This document shows, piece by piece, positions 25,301 through 37,487 of a DNA stretch of 64,000 nucleotides. Source of the stretch: Cucumis sativus (lineage: Eukaryota > Streptophyta > Magnoliopsida > Cucurbitales > Cucurbitaceae); the NCBI RefSeq assembly GCF_000004075.3, contig NC_026656.2:21524607-21588606 (forward strand). Reading direction: 5' to 3'. The position numbers were made by a program, and so were the translations under genes. A model generated the notes under the pieces. That model did not search any database and had not been told where the DNA came from. It saw only the letters and a program-made list of their open reading frames with translations. Within the stretch, counting starts at the first letter, position 1, and every line of letters starts with the position of its first letter.

Positions 25301-28300
25301 ACTGATTTGAGCATAGAAAATATGCTAAACCAACAATTTGATGAGAAGGGACAGAAAATGAATAGGTGAATTAATAGCTCACTGTTTTCCAAGCAAAGGG
25401 GGACACACTGAAGGCAGCAAAGACGTATTGGGAAGCTTCCTTTGCATAGTCTCGGAACAGTTTAAAGAACCCACTGCCATAATCCAAACCAGGACATTTA
25501 TTCTCCTTGTGTTAATAATATATCAACTTTAAGGTTAATTGATGGTGAAAAGAGGCCAGATGAATTAAATGTGATTGTGCTTGAACTACAGCTTGGGCAG
25601 GCTTTGAGCACAAGGCCAGATATATTGCCAACAGTGTATTGCCAAGAACTTGCAAGGTTACAGGTCAGTTGGACACCATATGCATTACAAATAGTCTTTA
25701 GAGATAATTTTCTTCCCAACTACCTTCTTTCAGTCTATGCTGATAGTTTGAACTTTCTTTTTTAAAGGACAAGATACCTCCATTTCCAACTCTTCAAGCT
25801 ATCAAATCTATTGAGAACCAGTTGGGTCGTCCTGTTTCACAAATTTTTGCTGATATTAGCCCAGAGCCCATTGCAGCAGCATCCTTGGGGCAGGTTTATA
25901 AGGGTAAGTGACTTCCACTCTCCTGAATGGAAAATTTTCTCTTTTGTTTGAAATTCTTCAGACAATCTCTTCATGTTCATCCACGAGATGAGTGTTCAGA
26001 TATGAATGTGAAAGTCTTGAATCTTGATGTAAGCTGAAGTTATATACCCATTTTTTCTGCCTCAAGTCTTGCAGCTCACCTGCATTCTGGGGAGCTTGTA
26101 GCTGTCAAAGTACAAAGGCCTGGGATGTCTCTTTCACTGACTCTGGATGCCTTGTTGTTCCAGATGATTGGTGGCCAGCTAAAACGATTTGCCAAGGCCC
26201 GGAAAGATTTATTAGTAGCTGTTAATGAAATGGTGAGCCTGTGCATACTTTTTATTTGTTAGAACTGATCGTTTTTTCCATTTGTGGCTTTCTTGCTTGT
26301 AAGTTATTTATTACCTTTAAGAGGGATTCTTTTTCCCCATTTTGTGGTTATTTCAGTTGTGAATATCTCCGAAAAGTATCCGAAAATGTCAATATATATC
26401 ATATATTTTAAATTTAAGATGTTGGATGTTTGAAATCAGTTTTCTTGGATCATGTTCGAAATTATCTTCAGCATATTTCAAGATTTGTGAGCTTCAGTAA
26501 CTTTGTTATTATTGTAAAAAAATATTTTGGTGCCATGAAACCCCAAACAATTTTCCAAGAGTATTCAAGTCTTCTTGCATGATCTATAATGGCCAATATT
26601 ACTTCTCAATAACACTGAGAGGTGTTGAGTTCTCTCAAAGATTGGGGGCATGCTTCCTTGGCCTCTTGTCACACTCTCTCTCTCTTTTGTTATATATATT
26701 TTGTCAATTGCCTGGCTTGTTGTTCACATTCAATTCTTTCTGCAAATGAACAGGTTAGGCACATGTTTGATGAAATCAATTATATTCAAGAAGGGAAAAA
26801 TGCTGAGCGTTTTTGTTCTCTCTATGGATGTCAACCATGTAAGTGCTAAGGTATTCTGATTATGTCCTAAGAATACTACTACTTCCATATACTGAAGCCA
26901 ATATCCATTGTGAACCGTACTTTTCTGTTTGAAGATCATCTTTTGCTAAACCATTTGAAGTCTGATAACTGACTGGCATTTGTATGATTTTCTTCATAAC
27001 AATGAAGTAGGCGACAGTGGGAAGAGTTATGCAGTTGATGGCTCTGTTAACTACAAGAAATCAAACTGTGTTAAAGTCCCCAAAATATATTGGGACTTCA
27101 CTCGAACAGCTGTGCTTACCATGGAATGGATTGATGGAATAAAGCTTACTGATGAAGTTGGCTTGGAAAAGGCTCATTTGAATAGAAGGGAGCTCATTGA
27201 CCAGGTATTATACAGAAATTGTTCGTCTATTTCTTGTTTCTCTTTCCAATCTTTTATATTAGCTTTATTGTTAATGTAATAAGTTTTTTACAAATAAAAA
27301 ATGGAAAAAAGATATGAAAGCTTTTTTTCTCATCAGGCAGCTGTGTCCATTCTCTATCGTGTTCTTGTGTTTCTTGAAGTAGGCTATTTACATAAAATTT
27401 AATGTATGCCATTTTATAAGTATTATCCACTATTCTCTTGTAGGGATTGTACTGCTCTTTGAGGCAACTGCTTGAGGTGGGTTTTTTCCATGCTGATCCA
27501 CATCCAGGGAACCTTGTTGCTACTGAAAATGGCTCTCTTGCATATTTTGACTTTGGGATGATGGGTGATATCCCTCGGCATTATCGCGTTGGACTGATTC
27601 AAGTGGTAAGGAAATACTATGCAGCTTTAGTAACTTATTCCTCTGTTCAATAAGTTGACTGTTTAGGCTTACCACTGATTTGAAGAAGCATTTGGTAGAA
27701 TGGGGTATAATTTTCACATGTTACCATCTGTTTAACTTCTCTTATTTCCAGCCCCTGGCACGAACTAGATATATTGCATGCAAGTTGGGATGTTTATCGT
27801 CCATATGATGCTTAGAGATTTGTGAAAACATGAAACGTGGTGGGAGAAACAATATCCTTCCCCCACACTCCCAACAAAAAAAATGGAGAGAGGGAGAGGG
27901 GTGGAAAACTTTTGTTGGGAAATTTAAAACGAGATTGAAAAATACCCTTAGTTCTTGTATTTTAGTTGGTAAAGATATCGTCTGTAAACTTTATAATTGG
28001 TAACTTTTTAGTCTCTAATGGGAAAAGCATTGTTACGATTTAATGAGATTTATTACTTGTATAGATTGAATAAGTAATGAGAGTTCATTAATAAATTAGA
28101 GAGATTGTGTCATTATGTTACAAAAACTGACCCTTAAAAAGTGAAAGTAGGCCTGTATGATAACCATTTTGTTCTTTCTCTTAGTTTCTGAAAATTTTTA
28201 TTTTTACTTTTTTTTTTTTTTTTAATTTTAATTTTTGCAACTTCTTTATAGCTTTCATCATTCCTAACAAAATATTTGAAATTTTAGCTAAATTCTAAAT

Positions 28301-30249
28301 GTAAAAAAGTTTCAAACTTTGGCTTTGCTTTTTAAAACACTCCTAAAAAGTGGATAACAAAACAAAAAATATCAATATAGGGGAGATAGTGTTTATAAGC
28401 TTAATTTTTAAAAACAAAAAAATCAAATGGTCATCAAATGGGCTTAAATGGTTACAAACTAAAGTTTATGGATTAAATTGTAGATTCACAAAAAATCAGG
28501 ACCAAAATGTTTTTTCAACCCCAAAATAAACTCCAAGAGACACTAGCATGGATATTGTCCACAACGTAATATTGGTAATTCCCCTATTGTTTGAATTTCC
28601 ATCATTGTTGAATGGTCTAAAGTTGCTTAATACTGGTCTAGGCTGCACATAACTTTCTTGTCAAAACTCATTTTTACATATTCAGTGGGTCTTCCCTTCT
28701 CCATATGCATGTTTGTCAATAAAAATATATTTGTTACAACATTTAATGTTGAATAATGTTGTTCTCCATTATCTGGTTGGATTTATTGTTTTTCTTTCAC
28801 GTCATTTTTACTTTTTGTTTCCAGTCCTCATTTTCTAAGTTTGATGCAAAATATGGTAGGAATGTCAGAAAACCAGTTAAAAGTTTATTTTCTTTCAGCT
28901 GGTGCACTTTGTAAATCGTGACTCACTTGGTTTGGCCAATGATTTTCTTTCTTTGGGATTCATTCCTGAAGGGGTTGATATACGATTAGTTTCTGATGCA
29001 CTAAATGCATCATTTGGCGATGGGAGAAAACAATCACTGGATTTTCAGGTTCGTTCTTATTTCTGAACTTTAATTTCCATTTACTATCTCAAAAGAAAAA
29101 AGAAAACAAAAATCCTTTTGATCTGCGGACCATGTTTAAAGCTGAAGACTCTTCTGCGTGCAAACTGGCATGGATTTTAGGGAGTGATGAACCAGCTATA
29201 CAATGTGATGTATGAATTTGATTTCTCCCTTCCTCCGGACTATGCCTTGGTCATAAGAGCGTTAGGGTCACTTGAAGGCACTGCAAAAGTCCTTGATCCT
29301 GAATTCAAGGTCTTAGAAAGTGCATATCCTTTTGTCATTGGGAGGCTTTTGGAAGATCCAAACCCTGATATGAGAAGAATTTTAAGGGAACTCCTCATCC
29401 GAAATGATGGATCCATTAGGTGGAATCGGCTTGAACGCTTAGTAAGTTCTTCCTCTTATTTCTCTATCACGTAGCAAGTACTTTGTCTTTGGAAAAGAAT
29501 GTACCAGTGATGATTATATACGCAAATACTTGGCTTTCTTTTCTTTGTTTTGTTTGTTGCAAGAGGTCTGCCAGCTTTCTTTATTTGTATCTTAGCAAAA
29601 AAAATAAAAATTGTTACAGGTTGCAGCCATTTCTGAACAGGCTTCCGAGCCAAGTGAGGAATCCCTCAAGGAAAATTTTTCGAATCCCCTAGGATGGAAA
29701 TCATTTGACATGCCAGCAGTTGTTGCAGCAACTGAAGATCTTTTTCTTTTCATTCTCTCTAAGAAAGGTTCAAGGGTTCGAGTTTTCCTCCTCCGCGACA
29801 TCATTGCAACAGTTGACATTGTTCTGCAGGATGAAGTTTTTGGGTGCTCATCCGATGAGAAGCGTCAGACAAGATCTGAGGTTTGTTCAACTCAACTTCT
29901 ACATATTTGCTTCAAATAATATCCTTACAAACCAAAGCATTCTCGAAGTCGGAACAAATTTGTTAGGGTGATGGACAATTTGGTGTAATTTTGTTTGTAG
30001 GATCATGCTATGCTGGAAAGAGTTGTTCACGGGTTTCAGTGCCTCTGTCAAGCAATAAAGTTAGCACCACAAGTGTGGACGGCTATGCTCATTCGCATGG
30101 CACTAAAGCCTGAGGTTCATAGTTTCTCTCTGGACGTCATTTCAAGCGTCATGATGCATTTTGGAAAAAAAATTCCCGACCATCTTTGGATTTGTATTTC
30201 ACGATTCCTTCATGACTTAGAGAAAGACTACAGTTCTAACAAAGTATGA
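22384..30249 (+). CDS. ABC1/UbiB atypical kinase, ABC1K3-like
   Basis: Fourteen exons in phase, 729 codons: 22384-22441, 23656-23770, 23986-24232, 24450-24491, 25592-25663, 25768-25903, 26075-26232, 26754-26838, 27011-27204, 27444-27605, 28899-29048, 29181-29441, 29620-29880 and 30001-30249 (TGA). The protein shows the family signatures in order: [11 protein letters not shown] (KxGQ), [13 protein letters not shown] (alanine-rich loop), AVKVQRPG (lysine), HADPHPGN (catalytic loop) and YFDFGMMG (DFG). Members are chloroplast or mitochondrial and regulate prenylquinone metabolism. The long C-terminal extension fits the plastoglobule protein ABC1K3 (Arabidopsis At1g79600, from memory). Intron 4 begins GC rather than GT. 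Exon 1 ([19 protein letters not shown]) was chosen because it alone matches the codon phase; it is the least certain part. Introns contain a LINE and a MITE-like element. Confidence 0.9.
23846..23910 (-). mobile_element. Possible LINE/SINE 3' tail fragment in ABC1K intron 2
   Basis: A T-run followed by ACAGAAATGATTTCATTGAT has the look of a LINE 3' end on the minus strand, similar in type to the tails at 18321 and 24627. No body of an element follows and no target duplication was found. Confidence 0.3.
24627..25565 (-). mobile_element. 5'-truncated LINE in ABC1K intron 4
   Basis: On the minus strand the element ends in a poly(A) tail (T-run at 24627-24635). From about 25480 to 25018 it encodes a C-terminal LINE reverse-transcriptase region: [15 protein letters not shown] (zinc-binding zf-RVT type) and [19 protein letters not shown] frameshift lies near 25403, where the C-run before TTGCTTGG has an extra base. 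Translatable LINE-like residues ([15 protein letters not shown]) continue to about 25500 and possibly to 25565. No endonuclease and no intact reverse-transcriptase core remain. The insertion is antisense to the host gene. I found no convincing target-site duplication. Confidence 0.85.
28151..28443. mobile_element. MITE-like element in ABC1K intron 10
   Basis: The left end GCCTGTATGATAACCATTTTG and the reverse complement of the right end GCCCATTTGATGACCATTTGA match at most positions over about 20 bp. The element is 293 bp, AT-rich and non-coding. Its internal edge (GTGTTTATAAGCTTAATTT) is also echoed at about 42,708, suggesting a multicopy family. Confidence 0.6.
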
Positions 30250-33200
30250 GGAAAGTAAACTGCTTCTCTTTCTCTTTTAAACAACTCTTTCTTTCTCTTT
30301 ATATAGAACACATTTTAAAGAAATCAATGATAGTCAGCTAGTTTAGCTCTTAAGGAAGATGTCCTATCCTAAGCCCTTGACTGTTTATCTTCTAAAGCTG
30401 ATAGTTTCGATTGGATTTTGCCCCAATTGAATTTGGAGCAAACTTTTAGTTTTATTAGATTTTAGTACTCAGCAGTTGAATTATTACCATTGTAAATGGG
30501 TTAGCAAAATTCTAGCTTTATTTGTCCATGCTCGATAGGTGACTTCTAAGTTTAGGAGGATGAAAATAATCATTTTATTAATCAAATTCTTGTTTTTATA
30601 ATCTTATAGAGTATCCTATCTACTACTTTATTTACAATTATTTTAGACTGGTACCCCCACCACGTTTGGAGAAACCATATCTTTTAACATGTGCCTATGA
30701 GTACATTGTGCTCAGGCATAGGGATGGTGAGATGGGTCTTCCTTGAGGATTTTTTTTTTCTTTTGGTGGGAAAGTATTTTTAGTCTCCTAAGTGTGTAAC
30801 AAATTGGTTTGGTATAAAGGGGTGTTGGACGCCCGTAATGGGATTGAAATGTATATGATGTAATCCAAGATTTGTGTTCGGATGGAGCGTTTCAAAATAC
30901 TAAATTTACTATCTTTTGGCAGTTTTCACTTCACTTTCCACGATTTCATTTTTTGTTCTGCACTCCATTCGACACTCATTTCAAAGTTTCTTTAATTCTC
31001 AGTAATCTTTTTATATTTGTGTCGAGTTTATTTATCTTATTTTATTATTTATTTTAGAACTTCACTTTTGAGTTTATCGATATTTGAGGGAGTCATTTGG
31101 TCCAAATAACTAAAATTCAATAGTAAATCAGTAAAGTGTTTGTATTAACTTTTTCTTTTCATTTTTTCATTTTTACATTTTTACATTTATCTACCAACTT
31201 TATCTTTTTCTCTCTCTTTAATTCTCTTACTTATTAAGCAATTTTGCTTTCTTCAATTAGATCTAATTTTTTTTCAATTATTGAGGAACTCTTTTCAAAC
31301 CTTACATCTCAGCCATAAACTTACGTAACTCCATATAAACATACTAACCTCAACACGGTGGAGACGAACACTTGGTTCATTTTGGACGTGCATGACAATA
31401 TTTGTTATCCTTTTACTTTCTACTTGCAATAATTTAAATTTAAATTATCCCAATTTTTTATTGGGTGACTTTCTTGATAGTTTCTTTCCTACTTTGATGA
31501 CATTTGTTTGGAGAATATTTTTATTTGGGTGTCTAAGCTGATTTTAATTGGCTAACAAATTATATTTACAACTAGATTTCATTTGAGCTTCTTTCTTTTT
31601 TCGGGGGGTTATCTCAATTGACTTGCCATGCTCTCCCTCATCTTTTTAAGTAACAGCAGTCAGCGAATTGAGGGGAAAGATAATCCTTGTAGCCTTGCAA
31701 TATTTATAACAAAAGACAAACTAGATAGAAGAACGCAACACTTCCAAATTTGGTAGAAATTTTCTTTCTATAAATAAGTAAGCAAGGAAATTTGGGGCAA
31801 TCCTAATTGCTTCCTTTACCAATAAAACTGTTCTCATGGCATCTCATCTTCTTCTCTGAACAAAAGGGCCCCACTTTATGGTAAGATTAAAGCAAAAGTT
31901 ATAGCCAGTCTATACAATATAATTGTGAGGAGGACTTTAAGAAGTGACCAAACAAAATGTGTTTGTCTATCTCATTAAATCAATGTGTCTCCTTTGCAGC
32001 TCATCACATTCAAAGTCGCATCAAAATCATAATTGTGGAGTTCATTAAAAAGTAAAACATTTATTAGTAGTTGAATCTTTTGGTATTCATTTATATGGGA
32101 TGTTTGAATATCTATAACTACGTTTCAAACAATCCTAATTTATTGAGATTTAATTGATTAGATAATTAATCCTTCCTTATGGTGAAGTTCTTGCTAATTT
32201 GGACAAATTATCTTTTCTTGAACGATAAGTAACAAATGTCGTAGTTAAGTTGGGATAATCATTATATGACACATTAATGTGTTATTCTTTATTGGTGATG
32301 ATGTTTAATTCTTGATTTTTTTGTTATCTTTCTTTTAAATAGATCACTTAGAAAACATAGTGACTTTCTTTTTAATATTAACTTAATATTATAATTTTAG
32401 ATAATTTGTTGAGACTATTTAACTTATTATTACTAAGCTTCTAACCTTAACATCAACAATAAACTAAAATCAAGATATCATGTAAGATTAAGACAAAATT
32501 GAAAGTTCAACGTACATGTATACAATCATTAACACTTAAATTACAAGTTAAGATAATTCAATTAAAAATGAAGCTATACACATAATTTATACCTTCATAT
32601 AACACAAAATAATAGCAAAGATTCCAAGGAGAGCATATGAGAACCATACATGTATGATTTACAAACACAGCAATCTCAACCAATCAATAGATGCTGGAAT
32701 TTCAACCAAACGAAAGGCCCTACCTTCGAATATTTTAAGCAATTGGATATTCATCAGCTCATCAACGTTACAAGTGGCCAGCATTAGAATATTAAAATCA
32801 AACTTACCCAACACAACAAACGATGGCCTTTTGATATTTTAATGAGAATAAAATATATATATTCAAACCAAACAACATGAGACTTAAATCAGTTCACCAA
32901 TTGGAAATTAGAAATTGATACACTTTGCTCTAAAAAGCAAAACAAAAAATATAACAACTAATGCTGCTTGCTTCAACAAAATCACAATCTAAAATTTAAA
33001 ATTAAGATGAAGAAAAGAAAAGGGATTTCGAAAAGAAAGATTTTCGTTACCGGAGAAGAAAAAGAAAGGCAAAAGATTTAATGCTACAAAAAAAAAAAGA
33101 GAGAAGAGTGTACATGATCCAACGGTCAGATATCGTCGATCAAAACCTCCTTTTCCGACTATTTCTTCTTCTTTTTCTTTCTTCATATTTACACAAACAT

Positions 33201-33259
33201 TTTTTTTTTATATATAATTACTATTATTATTTTTTTTTATATAAAATGATAATGAAAAC
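30250..33259. other. Convergent intergenic spacer
   Basis: 3 kb between the 3' ends of the ABC1K and CONSTANS-LIKE genes. It is AT-rich with no open frame resembling a family. The outer few hundred bases at each side should be 3' UTRs. I see nothing else in it. Confidence 0.6.
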
Positions 33260-34380
33260 TTAGAACGAAGGAACGACGCCGTATCCACTCACTCGATCAA
33301 CATCAAGTTCGATGTCAGTCCGTTTGGCGAACCGTCCTTTGATTCGCGGTCTCGTCTCAGCGTAAGCTTTACGAGATGCGTATCGGATCGTCTTCTCGAA
33401 CTTTCTATTCTTCCTCTTCTCTCTGTACCTTAACACTCTCGCTTCCCGATCCGCCGGCGAGATTTGCAGCGGTTGAACAGACGATTCTGTGGAAGGTTTC
33501 GTGTACGGATTTGATACATCTGTCATTGCGTTCCCGTCCGGCACCACTCCGACCTCGATCGAAGAGGATGATACCTGATGGTAAAGAAAAGGTGAGATGA
33601 GATCGATGTTTCAGATTCATTTGTATTAGTTACTGGATTTTGATGTTTGGATGAGAAATTGATTGGAAGGTAATGACTTACACTGTGACTGATTGACTGA
33701 GGGTTATGACCGTACGGGAACGATTTGGTGCCGGTGAAGTCTATACCAAGGCAACGATCGTTTGCTGATGAGAGATGAACTCCTTTGCTTTGAACAGGAA
33801 CAACTCCATCGGCACCGGAGCTATTCTGCTCTTGCGCTTCTAATTTCGGATCTACATGGCTGTAATCCAGATCTAGGTAAGGATCCATTTCTGGAAACTC
33901 AAACTTGCCTGAGTTCAGATCTGAACTTTCTATTGCCTTCGGGTTAGGGTTGGGAAGAAGCCAGGAAGCAGCTTCGGCTTCTTCTCTACTAACATCGGCG
34001 GCATCAGCGTCGACATCGGAGAAGTAACGGTCGTCGAGGAAGTTGATTGCAGCGCTAGGTTTAACAGGGAGTGAGTTGTCAGAGTTGGATGTGTCGTAGA
34101 AAGGCGTAACTGGAACACGTTCATGACGACGTGCGAGCGGATTAGCAGAGTGAATATCGTGGTCGCAAGTGAGGCAGAGAGCGGCAGCGTCAGCCTTACA
34201 GGTTACATGAGCCGGAGCTTGCTCACAGACTTCACAAACCCAAACACGAGCATGGCGAGAGGCAAGCTTGTTGGCTGCGTGAACTTTGGAGTCACAGCCA
34301 AGACAAAGGAAAGCAGAGTCAGCACGGCAGAAGAGAGTGGCTGTTGCGGACTTACACGAGTCACAAAGCTTGGAAGCCAT
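33260..34380 (-). CDS. CONSTANS-LIKE B-box zinc finger transcription factor
   Basis: Two exons: 34380-33682 (233 codons) and 33574-33260 (104 codons plus TAA), GT-AG intron, phase 0, 337 residues. Two B-boxes occupy about residues 5-47 ([21 protein letters not shown]) and 48-90 ([21 protein letters not shown]) with all zinc-ligand Cys/His/Asp positions present. A 43-residue CCT domain lies at about 276-318 ([20 protein letters not shown]...RIKGRFAKR). The C-terminus is GYGVVPSF, a COP1-type valine-proline motif found in group I CO-like proteins such as COL3, COL4 and COL5. It acts in the nucleus in light and photoperiod signalling. The gene structure (single intron ahead of the CCT exon) is the family norm. 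The exact COL number cannot be set by eye. Confidence 0.95.
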
Positions 34381-34416
34381 GCTTCAATGGTGGAAAACTC
34401 AAAATGGTATGTAATG

Positions 34417-34434
34417 TCTCTCTCTCTCTCTCTC
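34417..34434. repeat. CT/GA microsatellite in the COL leader
   Basis: An uninterrupted TC run 36-54 bp upstream of the minus-strand ATG, so it reads as GA in the transcript leader. Confidence 0.9.
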
Positions 34435-34538
34435 ACTTCTTCTTCTTTGGTTCTATACTATTCTTTTGGTTAATCATGTGTGTACGAGTCTATCCGGTGG
34501 GGCCAACGAAATCCAGTCATGAACGAATGAAAATGGAA

Positions 34539-34692
34539 CACGTGGGTGAACCTTAGCCATAGAAACCAAAAATATTTATCGCCTTCAGTGAAGGGGGAAA
34601 TTAATAAATATTTAGGGGGTTGAAAAATATTTTTCTTTCTTCTTTACAACACGAGGCTAGTGAAGGATAAAGTTAAGAAATGGGTCCACGTG
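34539..34692 (-). promoter_or_regulatory. Two CACGTG G-boxes upstream of the COL gene
   Basis: Palindromic CACGTG cores at 34539-34544 and 34687-34692, about 160 and 310 bp upstream of the ATG. G-boxes bind bZIP and bHLH (PIF, HY5) factors, which fits a light-regulated gene. The sites are read directly; their use is inferred. Confidence 0.5.
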
Positions 34693-35121
34693 AGATGAAC
34701 GATGTGAGGTTGTCAACTTCTTCTTTCCCCCTCCGGACTTCATGTGAGAGTTGGACGTTTCAATTCAACTTCTTCTTCTTCTTCTTTTTCTGCTTAATAA
34801 TTCAAAACACTGACGATACATCGTGTGGTACATAACAAGAGCTTTGTTTTATTCAATTTCATAAGTGTAACAACAGTTTTTCATGTGTCAAATTATGATT
34901 GTTTTTCTTAGTATAACCTCAAAAAATTACAATATGATCTTTTTCTAATGAGTTTAATAATTCATAGCACCACTCATCAAATTGAAGAGTTTTTTCTAAT
35001 TGAATAATTATAGAGATGGAAGATTGAAAAAAAAAAAAAAGTTAGAACTTAGTAGAGTTGGAAAAGGCTTTAAGGTGTGTAATAATGATGGTGGGACCTA
35101 TTTTCTCTAGAGACTTCTGTT

Positions 35122-35171
35122 GGCCCAAAACATCGGCCCAATTCTTGATTTTCCTTGCTGGTCTCGGCCCA
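35122..35171 (-). promoter_or_regulatory. Triple GGCCCA (site II-like) cluster
   Basis: GGCCCA occurs three times in the same orientation at 35122-35127, 35135-35140 and 35166-35171, i.e. TGGGCC on the minus strand. TGGGCY elements are TCP-bound promoter elements in plants. The cluster is 740 bp upstream of the COL ATG, so it may be a distal element of that gene or belong to an unseen transcript. Confidence 0.35.
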
Positions 35172-37430
35172 TTTATAATGTAAACATGTTGGACTTCACT
35201 TGTGATGTCCACCCTTGAAATCTTTTTTTCTTTTTTTCAAATAGGGAATATTTCCACTCTCTTAGAAGTTAGAATAAATGGGTTATTTACTTTCAATATA
35301 AATAGTTTTTTTAAAATACATATATTTTTTTAATAAATTAACTTTAGTATTTCATTTTAAAGTATATTTTAAATCTAATATTCCAGTCAAAACTCAAGAG
35401 TATTTGTTTTTTACTTTTTTTTTTTTTTTATGCCTTAATTTTTAAGATTTGATGATCAAGTATTCGAGTAAAAAAGTAATGCTCTAGAAAAACAAAAAAA
35501 TGATTTTCTACTTTGCATTTTTTTATAAATAGTTTTTAGAAGTATTTTTAGCCGCACAAAAAATATGCTCTATCATAACTTATTTAGACATAGGATTTAA
35601 TCAAATCTCTTTTCTGTATTCTCTAGTTTTAGTGAAATAAATTTACGAAGGAACATGAGAGGAATGGCCTTAAGTTCTACCAACAAAACACTGTTAAATT
35701 AATAAAGATGGTTAAGTTTTCAATTGATATCAAAGGTTTATATCTCCGTCCCCATATGTTGCTAACACACCAAAATAAAAATAAAAAAAAATCATGCTCT
35801 AAGCAATGTGTTTTATTCTATTTTACAATTTACAATATATATTATCAAATATATTTAATCTATACTTGAGATTTCAATCGAGAGGTGATGAGTTTTTTAG
35901 TTATGAATATAAAATAAATTAATCGTAATTTCATAAAATGAAGAAGATATATATTTAAATATCCTACGTATATGAATATTAACTAAAATTACCGAAATTA
36001 GATATTTCATAATTTTATTGATTAGAGATATTGTAATCAATGCCATTCAGAAAACCCTTATATAATATAATAAACAATAAATTCAAAATTGAAAGATGAT
36101 ATATTATTAAAATTTAGTACGTATGTGCAATATTTGATTATAATACGTTAATTGTCCAAATCTTTCTTATTAATTACCTGATATATTATACACTAATACT
36201 CTACATATAAAGAAGAAGAAAAAAAAACAAAATCTCACTTTTGTCAAATGCACAAACCAACACTTAGAATAGAAAGAAAATTAAACAAAACATTTGGGCT
36301 TTGACTGTGGAGGGAAATCATTCTCCCTCTTATAGGGATTATTTTAATTGAATAGAATGTCAAATTATAGATTAATTTTAATTTGAGTAATTAAGCATAA
36401 ATTTGTTAATTGTTTTTAGTACACAAGAGATGAATAATCGAACTCGGTGTCATCTTTCTTAAAAGAAGGTTGTTTCAAATTTCATTTTATGAAAAAGTAT
36501 ACGTTTTACTATATTTAAAAATGGTAAAAAGATTAATATTCTCACATTGGGAAATATGTTAATCAATATGAATATAATACACACAGCAATTAGATGTGCA
36601 AACAGGTAGTCTTTGATTCCTTGTTCTTCCTTCCAATACCACAAGTTTATTTTATGCACCATATTTCAATCTAACATAAAATTGTAATTTTGACTATGAA
36701 ATCATATGTTCGATTCTTTTTAACTTAGTATATGGTTGAAAAAAAGTTTATATTCCTATTTTATCTCGCTTAATAACATATTTTACCGGTGAATTATACA
36801 TACTTGTTGTTTAGTATATACGTAATTGTTACCTTAACTACACATAATTGTTACCTCAACTTTGAAGTTTGGAGCTTTAATTCTTTATCTAATGAAGCAA
36901 TAAACTTTTTATTTTGAGCCTATTAGGTCTACTTAATTGATCTATTAAATCTATATTTCAACTTTGTCCACTAGGATGCTAAGATTTTAAATTTTTACTA
37001 ATTGTCTTTTTTTTTTTTTCCAAAAGATTAGAATTGTAACTTTTGAAAGTTGGATGTAATATAAGAAAACCTTTAAATTTAAGAATTGAATTTTTATATT
37101 TAACGTTAACTATGATATTTGAATTATTCGTTAAGATATTCTATTATGGACTAAAAAGTTACTTATTCAAAATTTTACTCTCATGCGTCAAACTAAAAAT
37201 TAAATAAATTTATTACATAAAGTCTGAAGGTATGTTTGGAAGTGATTCCAATACTGTTAAAATCAATTTTAATGATGTGATTTGTCTCTAAAAGTATATG
37301 ATAAAAAATGTTTGAAAGTGATTTTAAACGTGGTAATTGATTTAATAACTGTAATTATGAAAACATTAAAATGTATTTGTAGAAATTGAATTAAAATAAT
37401 TGTAACACCTCATTTAATATGCTCTTGTAA

Positions 37431-37487
37431 CTTTTCTTTTCTTTTCTTTTCTTTTCTTTTTCTTTTTCTTTCTTTTTTTTTTTTTTT
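37431..37487. repeat. (CTTTT)n low-complexity tract
   Basis: Repeated CTTTT units running into CTTTTT and then a poly(T) run, read directly. Confidence 0.9.

Noticed and set aside
29592-29819. Minus-strand frame inside ABC1K exon 13
   Set aside because: A shadow of the confirmed plus-strand exon.
37230-37400. Repeated GTTTGGAAGTGATT / GTTTGAAAGTGATT words
   Set aside because: They resemble MITE ends, but no inverted partner with clear boundaries was found.
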